Below, piece after piece: positions 60,309 through 64,000 of a stretch of 64,000 nt of DNA. Every line of letters starts with the position of its first letter. Positions within the stretch are counted from its first letter, which is position 1. This stretch comes from Acanthaster planci (lineage: Eukaryota; Echinodermata; Asteroidea; Valvatida; Acanthasteridae), in NCBI RefSeq assembly GCF_001949145.1, contig NW_019091407.1, positions 215,553 to 279,552 of the forward strand, given 5' to 3'. The notes below the pieces were generated by a model. That model worked only from the letters and a program-made list of their open reading frames with translations, ran no database searches and was not told where the DNA came from. The translations under genes were made by a program, and so were the position numbers.

Positions 60309-60539
60309 GTAAGACCACTTCTTCTTGTACACCTGTTCTTGCCCATATGAGATTAAGTTAATCGGGAGATTGCATTACATATAATGCTGTGTTTAACATA
60401 CTTATTTCAGTGTAGTTCCTCACTAAGCTATGCTAGCTATGTGTGGACATGTCAGCACAGTACTTTCTGTGAAGCCCTATACTCCTTCAGACAATCTTTG
60501 AGTAAAGTTGTTAACTCTGTAGGGACAGAGCTGAAAGTG

Positions 60540-61060
60540 CCTGCCTGCATTCCACTCTGGGTGTTACGCGTTTATTAGATTCCACACTGGCCCCTTACAA
60601 ATATCCAATGCTTGAGCTGCATGCCAGGCCCATTAATAAGGGCCCCTGGCGAGCAGCTGACACCCGCTCCCCCTATTGGCGAAAACCATGTAAGCATCAA
60701 AATGATCTGTTCTTGTAATGTGCCACCCTAGCTGGCATTGTCGCCCCTCTCCCCGTTTCCAAAGCTGGAAACTGGGCTGCTGCATGCTCATTTATGCAAC
60801 CCCACCGTAGCACCCAGTGAGAGCAGAGTTTTGCTTAAAAATTGGTGCCGAGACCACAACATGGCTGGCAGGTTTCTAAGAAAAACTTCCTTGAACTAGC
60901 CAATCTTTACCCTGACGGGAGCACTTATGACCGCAACCTGCATCATTGTGAAGAGCAGTTAAAGTTGAAATATGCAAAGGTTGATTGGGGGAAAACGCAT
61001 ACCAAAATGTATATGTACAGTTGACAATTGCTGAAAACAAGTTAATTTCTGAGGGTCCCA
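60540..61060 (+). mobile_element. Possible LTR-retroelement 5' end between the two SH3 exons
   Basis: After a TG-starting, LTR-like block (about 60559-60838), ATTGGTGCCGAGACC at 60841 looks like a primer-binding site of the type used by some BEL/Pao and other LTR elements. A short frame follows (NLYPDGSTYDRNLHHCEEQL, about 60900-60960) that could be gag. No second LTR or pol is seen. Confidence 0.35.
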
Positions 61061-61188
61061 AACTAATGAATTGGGTTTTTTTGTTCTTTTCCCAGTTCTT
61101 TCATAACAAGGTGCCTGTGAAGTTTACGCAGTGTCTTCTTGTTAAAGCAATTGTTGTGGTTCACTGAATGCCTTTTGAATTTGTGCAG

Positions 61189-61438
61189 ATCTTGATCCTG
61201 GTCGAAAAAACCAACGCCGACTGGTGGAACATCCGTAAAGCATCAGGCCAAGAGGGCTTCGTCCCCGCCAACTACGTCAAGGAGACTCAGCCCAAGGTTG
61301 TGAAGAAGAAAGTGCAGAAGCGAGTCAGGGTGCCGGAGACGGTCAGAGTTCGCAAGACCAAGATGCGGCAGGAGATGGTCAAGAGAAAGAGGAAGATTTC
61401 GGCGGGGAGGGGCACGTCATTGTCTCGAAAGTCTAGCC
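61189..61438 (+). CDS. SPTBN5: Beta-H spectrin exon 17: second half of SH3 and basic tail
   Basis: Codons 863-945 plus one base. It completes the SH3 with LVEKTNADWWNIRK and GQEGFVPANYVKE: the paired tryptophans, the glycine and the P..NYV motif that line the proline-peptide groove are intact. About 50 strongly basic residues follow (KKKVQKRVRV, VKRKRKI). The acceptor is TTTGTGCAG|ATC. The donor chosen is AGCC|GTGAGT at 61438/61439. The open frame runs on to 61560 but looks like intron and would not join exon 18. Confidence 0.9.
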
Positions 61439-61954
61439 GTGAGTTGACGGTTCCAGGCAAACGTGCTGCCAAACACACCCATGGAGAAAATTGGCCATTT
61501 AGTATACTGTTTGTATCAGGATTTGAAAGTACAATCTTTATAATCTCAACTTTTTTGTGAGTTAATATTGCCTCATTCTGCTAAAACCACCCAACGAGAA
61601 AAAGTCTGTTTAGTACAGTGTTTTGCAGTGAAATTTAATAATTCAATCTTAATGATTTGAGCCCCTTTGTGGAGTTGGCTGTAAAAAAAGTGATAATTAG
61701 CTGTCATATGATCTAAACAACTGAATGAATGGTTCATTATGCGAGGGGTTTCATGAGTGGCATTATTGGGATTGCAATTTTGCTCTGTTTCTAAAATCTT
61801 CATTTTTTTACCTCACATACTGTGCATAAGGACACAATTTTAAGTTAATCAACCGTGTATTTCTTTATATTTTACTGTAGGGAGTCAAGTTTCATCTTTG
61901 AAGAAACAATGTTGAAAGTGAACTCATACCAGTTTTTCTTTGCTTTGAATAAAG

Positions 61955-62133
61955 TGAGAAGAACCAATCATTTTGATAAGGAGAACATTGAGCTGAGGCA
62001 GCAGGGCATCGATGGCACCTACAGGCGGCTCAAGAAGCTCGCCGTCTCGCGGAAGCGCTACCTCGAGGATGCCATCAAACTCTTCTCATTTTACCGGGAG
62101 TGCGACGAATTTCAGGCCTGGATGAAAGAAAAG
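61955..62133 (+). CDS. SPTBN5: Beta-H spectrin exon 18: spectrin repeat resuming after SH3
   Basis: Two bases complete leucine, giving KSS-LRRTN across the junction. Then FDKENIELRQQGIDGTYRRL, KLAVSRKRYLEDA and FYRECDEFQAWMKEK follow, a complete repeat start. The acceptor TTGAATAAAG|TG at 61954/61955 follows a T-rich tract and is the only AG nearby that matches phase 1. A better-looking acceptor at 61880 is out of phase. The donor is AAG|GTATGC. No later coding exon was found before the window ends. Confidence 0.86.
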
Positions 62134-62959
62134 GTATGCCAGGGGTGAGATTTGTCCGGATGTTTGGAAAAATGTATTTAGGATGTACGGACGTTTCTAC
62201 TTGGTAATTTCCAAATGTTGCATGAAAGCGAATGCAAGACTTGTGCAACTTTTGACTTTAAAAGTCATCAATCTTGGTGGAGATCTTTCACTTGACAGAG
62301 CTTGAAAAATCTGTGGAAATGTTTGTGGTTCGAAAGTTGGGTGGAAAAAGAGGCTGCAAAGGGGAAAAAGACTGTTATTGGAAACTGGAATAATCAACAA
62401 GCAATGATACTGGCAGTACACACGGTGCAATAAATTGTTTAAATGCAGGATTGAGGGACATATTTAAGAGGCATATTTTATCCCTGATTTTTCTGTTTCC
62501 TCAGATTTCACCCCGATATGTTGAATTAATTTCTTGGGGAATTTCAATTGAATAGGGCAGTCCTTTGTAATGAAGCATTTGAATTGCAATACAATGCACA
62601 CTTAGTGGAAAGTGTGAGAACTGATACATGTACAAGTGTATTTAGTAAGGTGAGTGCACGTGACTTGGTGATGTACCAGGCCAAGATGGAACCTAATGCT
62701 CTGTGGTGCACTCCCTGTGCAGTGTTGTTGGTCAGAGGTGAGCAGGTGTTGCAGAGTTGTACAGTTGCCTGGAAATTTTGTAGGGTGTTGGAGAGCATCA
62801 AACAGACAGCCCAGGATGAACAATGGTATCTTGGGACTTGTGGTTTGTTGCAACTACTGCTTAAAGTGCATGGAAGCATTCCCACCTCCAGATGCTACTG
62901 CAGAGTTGCATGTACATTAGTGAAGGAGTGCTGAGTTGGTTGAGTTGGACAAATTCTTG

Positions 62960-63400
62960 GTCAACAATGTGGCAATGCTAATTGACCACAATGATGTTGG
63001 GACAGGTGGTGACTGTCCTCGTGGATCTGGTGAGGGGAGGTTCCAAATTTGAGGCAGACACAACTACAGACTTTGCGGAAATACTGCGTCTCAAAATGCA
63101 GAATGTCCACAAAAGGGCACGGCATTGTCACGGGATGGTGCCTAGAGGCAAAAGCGGAATTACCACTGGCGAGCATATGGGCATGGGTTAAAAGAGGGCC
63201 AATCTGTGTGGCTTCACATAATGGCAAAGAAAAAGCATGGTTCCCCAAACTGCAACTTAATTGGGAAGGGCCCTGGTTGAGTATCAAGAAGTTGTCAGAT
63301 GTCACTGTCTGCATTGTGTGGAAATCGGGGAGCAAACTGAAGGTTGTCCATTAGGAGAGGTTAAAAGCAATGTTGGCAAAATGACTGAACCTTTGGCAAG
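62960..63400 (+). pseudogene. Gypsy integrase C-terminal remnant in the last intron seen
   Basis: ILRLKMQNVHKRARH (63083-63120) followed, after a frameshift, by PKLQLNWEGPWLSIKKLSDV (63246-63305) and KLKVVH.ERLK matches the end of Gypsy integrase (F..LR..M...H..AR, then PKLQ..W.GP+.+.K.L.DV, KVVH.+RLK). The 128-codon frame at 62548-62934 just upstream may belong to the same decayed element but has no clear motif. Confidence 0.7.
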
Positions 63401-64000
63401 TCAGCCCCAGTTCTAAATCTGGCATAGTGTCATCATGGACTTTGGTCCCCTGCAGTGTTAAGCATATTCACTGAATTTCTTCCTCCTAAAAAGCATGAAA
63501 TCTTGCTGTTAATTTTATGGAATTTTGAAAGTAAGAATTTGTGTGGTCCATTTTTCTTTAGTAATTGATAATACCTCGTATTATAAACCCGCAGTTAAAG
63601 AATGACAAGATTGTTTCTTATGTTTCCACATGTTGTAATCCATTTTTAATAATAAATAATTACATATCAAATTTGTCATTAACGTTGTCTCCTTTATAAC
63701 GTTCATACATTCATATTATGAAATGCATATCATCCATGCTCTATCTGTAGAGGTTTTCCCTGTAAACTACATGTTTTGATGATTTAATACTTCAGAATAA
63801 TTTCTTTCCCAAGTAGACAGTAACACACCCTTTTTGTTCATCTTTACCCTTTGCATTCTGCTAAAGTATCCTAGCAAATTGGTTATGATAATTAAGGTAA
63901 AACTGTGTTTCCTTTTACATAATTTGGCCAAGGGTCAGTTTTTTGCCTCCTTTGTTACAAAATGCTAGTCTTCGGAATCGATTTTCAGAATGTCAGGCTC

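Larger units (their letters stand above)
26498..64000 (+). other. SPTBN5: Heavy beta-spectrin gene locus, 5' part, open at the right edge
   Basis: Eighteen coding exons were assembled by hand from homology to beta-spectrins and GT/AG junctions: 26506-26637, 30898-31065, 31869-31982, 33220-33290, 33909-33989, 42051-42166, 42709-42821, 43770-43957, 44678-44903, 45979-46113, 46396-46617, 48093-48301, 56510-56687, 58991-59191, 59672-59881, 60087-60308, 61189-61438 and 61955-62133. They sum to 3015 bases, 1005 codons, with every phase compatible. Order of domains: CH1, CH2, spectrin repeats, SH3 inside a repeat, further repeat. A mid-repeat SH3 is specific to the heavy class (Drosophila karst, worm SMA-1, vertebrate SPTBN5). 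No last exon or poly(A) signal is in the window, and the full protein would be several times longer. The acceptor just before the start codon implies at least one upstream non-coding exon, which I could not place. Confidence 0.93.

Noticed and set aside
61439-61560. Extension of exon 17 to the end of its open frame
   Set aside because: The GTGAGT at 61439 is a strong donor, the sequence beyond it is not spectrin-like, and only the 61438 end joins exon 18 in phase.
61881-61954. Earlier acceptor for exon 18 (TTTACTGTAG at 61880)
   Set aside because: Good acceptor by sequence, but phase 1 from exon 17 would reach a TGA after twelve codons. The acceptor at 61954 keeps the repeat in frame.

Overview
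The window is animal nuclear DNA: AT-rich, intron-rich, full of decayed transposons and of the palindromic octamer ACATGTAC. The one certain gene is the 5' part of a heavy beta-spectrin (beta-H / beta-V class) on the + strand, which is metazoan. The mix of piggyBac, Gypsy, foldback and CR1/L2-like debris suggests a marine invertebrate, perhaps a non-vertebrate deuterostome. I cannot name the species.

Layout. (1) 1-16.9 kb is gene-poor and built from reiterated, diverged copies of a roughly 4-kb low-copy repeat (copies starting near 1, 3923 and 12780, plus a piece at 9.15-9.64 kb). Several of its modules keep a recognisable minus-strand protein-like signature. Two minus-strand Gypsy-type elements with large internal deletions sit in it (6.19/7.58-9.13 kb and 10.68-12.80 kb), as does a small TTAA-flanked element. 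(2) 16.9-20.4 kb is intergenic with a C-rich dispersed repeat. (3) 20.48-21.64 kb, minus strand, holds a 387-codon open frame that is probably a real but unidentified gene. (4) 21.7-26.5 kb is intergenic or the 5' non-coding part of the spectrin locus. (5) 26.5-64 kb is the spectrin gene, with 18 coding exons visible (3015 coding bases, 1005 codons, every junction in phase). It runs off the right edge.

The spectrin exons encode an N-terminal actin-binding pair of CH domains (exons 1-7), spectrin repeats (exons 8-15 and 18), and an SH3 domain inserted in a repeat (exons 16-17), the hallmark of heavy beta-spectrins. Acidic residues precede the SH3 domain and a strongly basic stretch follows it. 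The protein would pair with alpha-spectrin in the apical membrane skeleton of epithelia.

The introns are a transposon graveyard. They hold a piggyBac element with TTAA at both ends and a broken transposase (35.58-38.27 kb), three copies of one TTAA-flanked ~600-bp non-autonomous family (two direct, one inverted), and an 814-bp foldback element with ~250-bp arms and a perfect 9-bp target duplication (57.67-58.48 kb). They also hold Gypsy integrase remnants, a possible LTR-element 5' end, other MITE-like inverted repeats, a tRNA-like Pol III sequence and three minisatellites. No CRISPR array, operon, rRNA or functional tRNA was seen.
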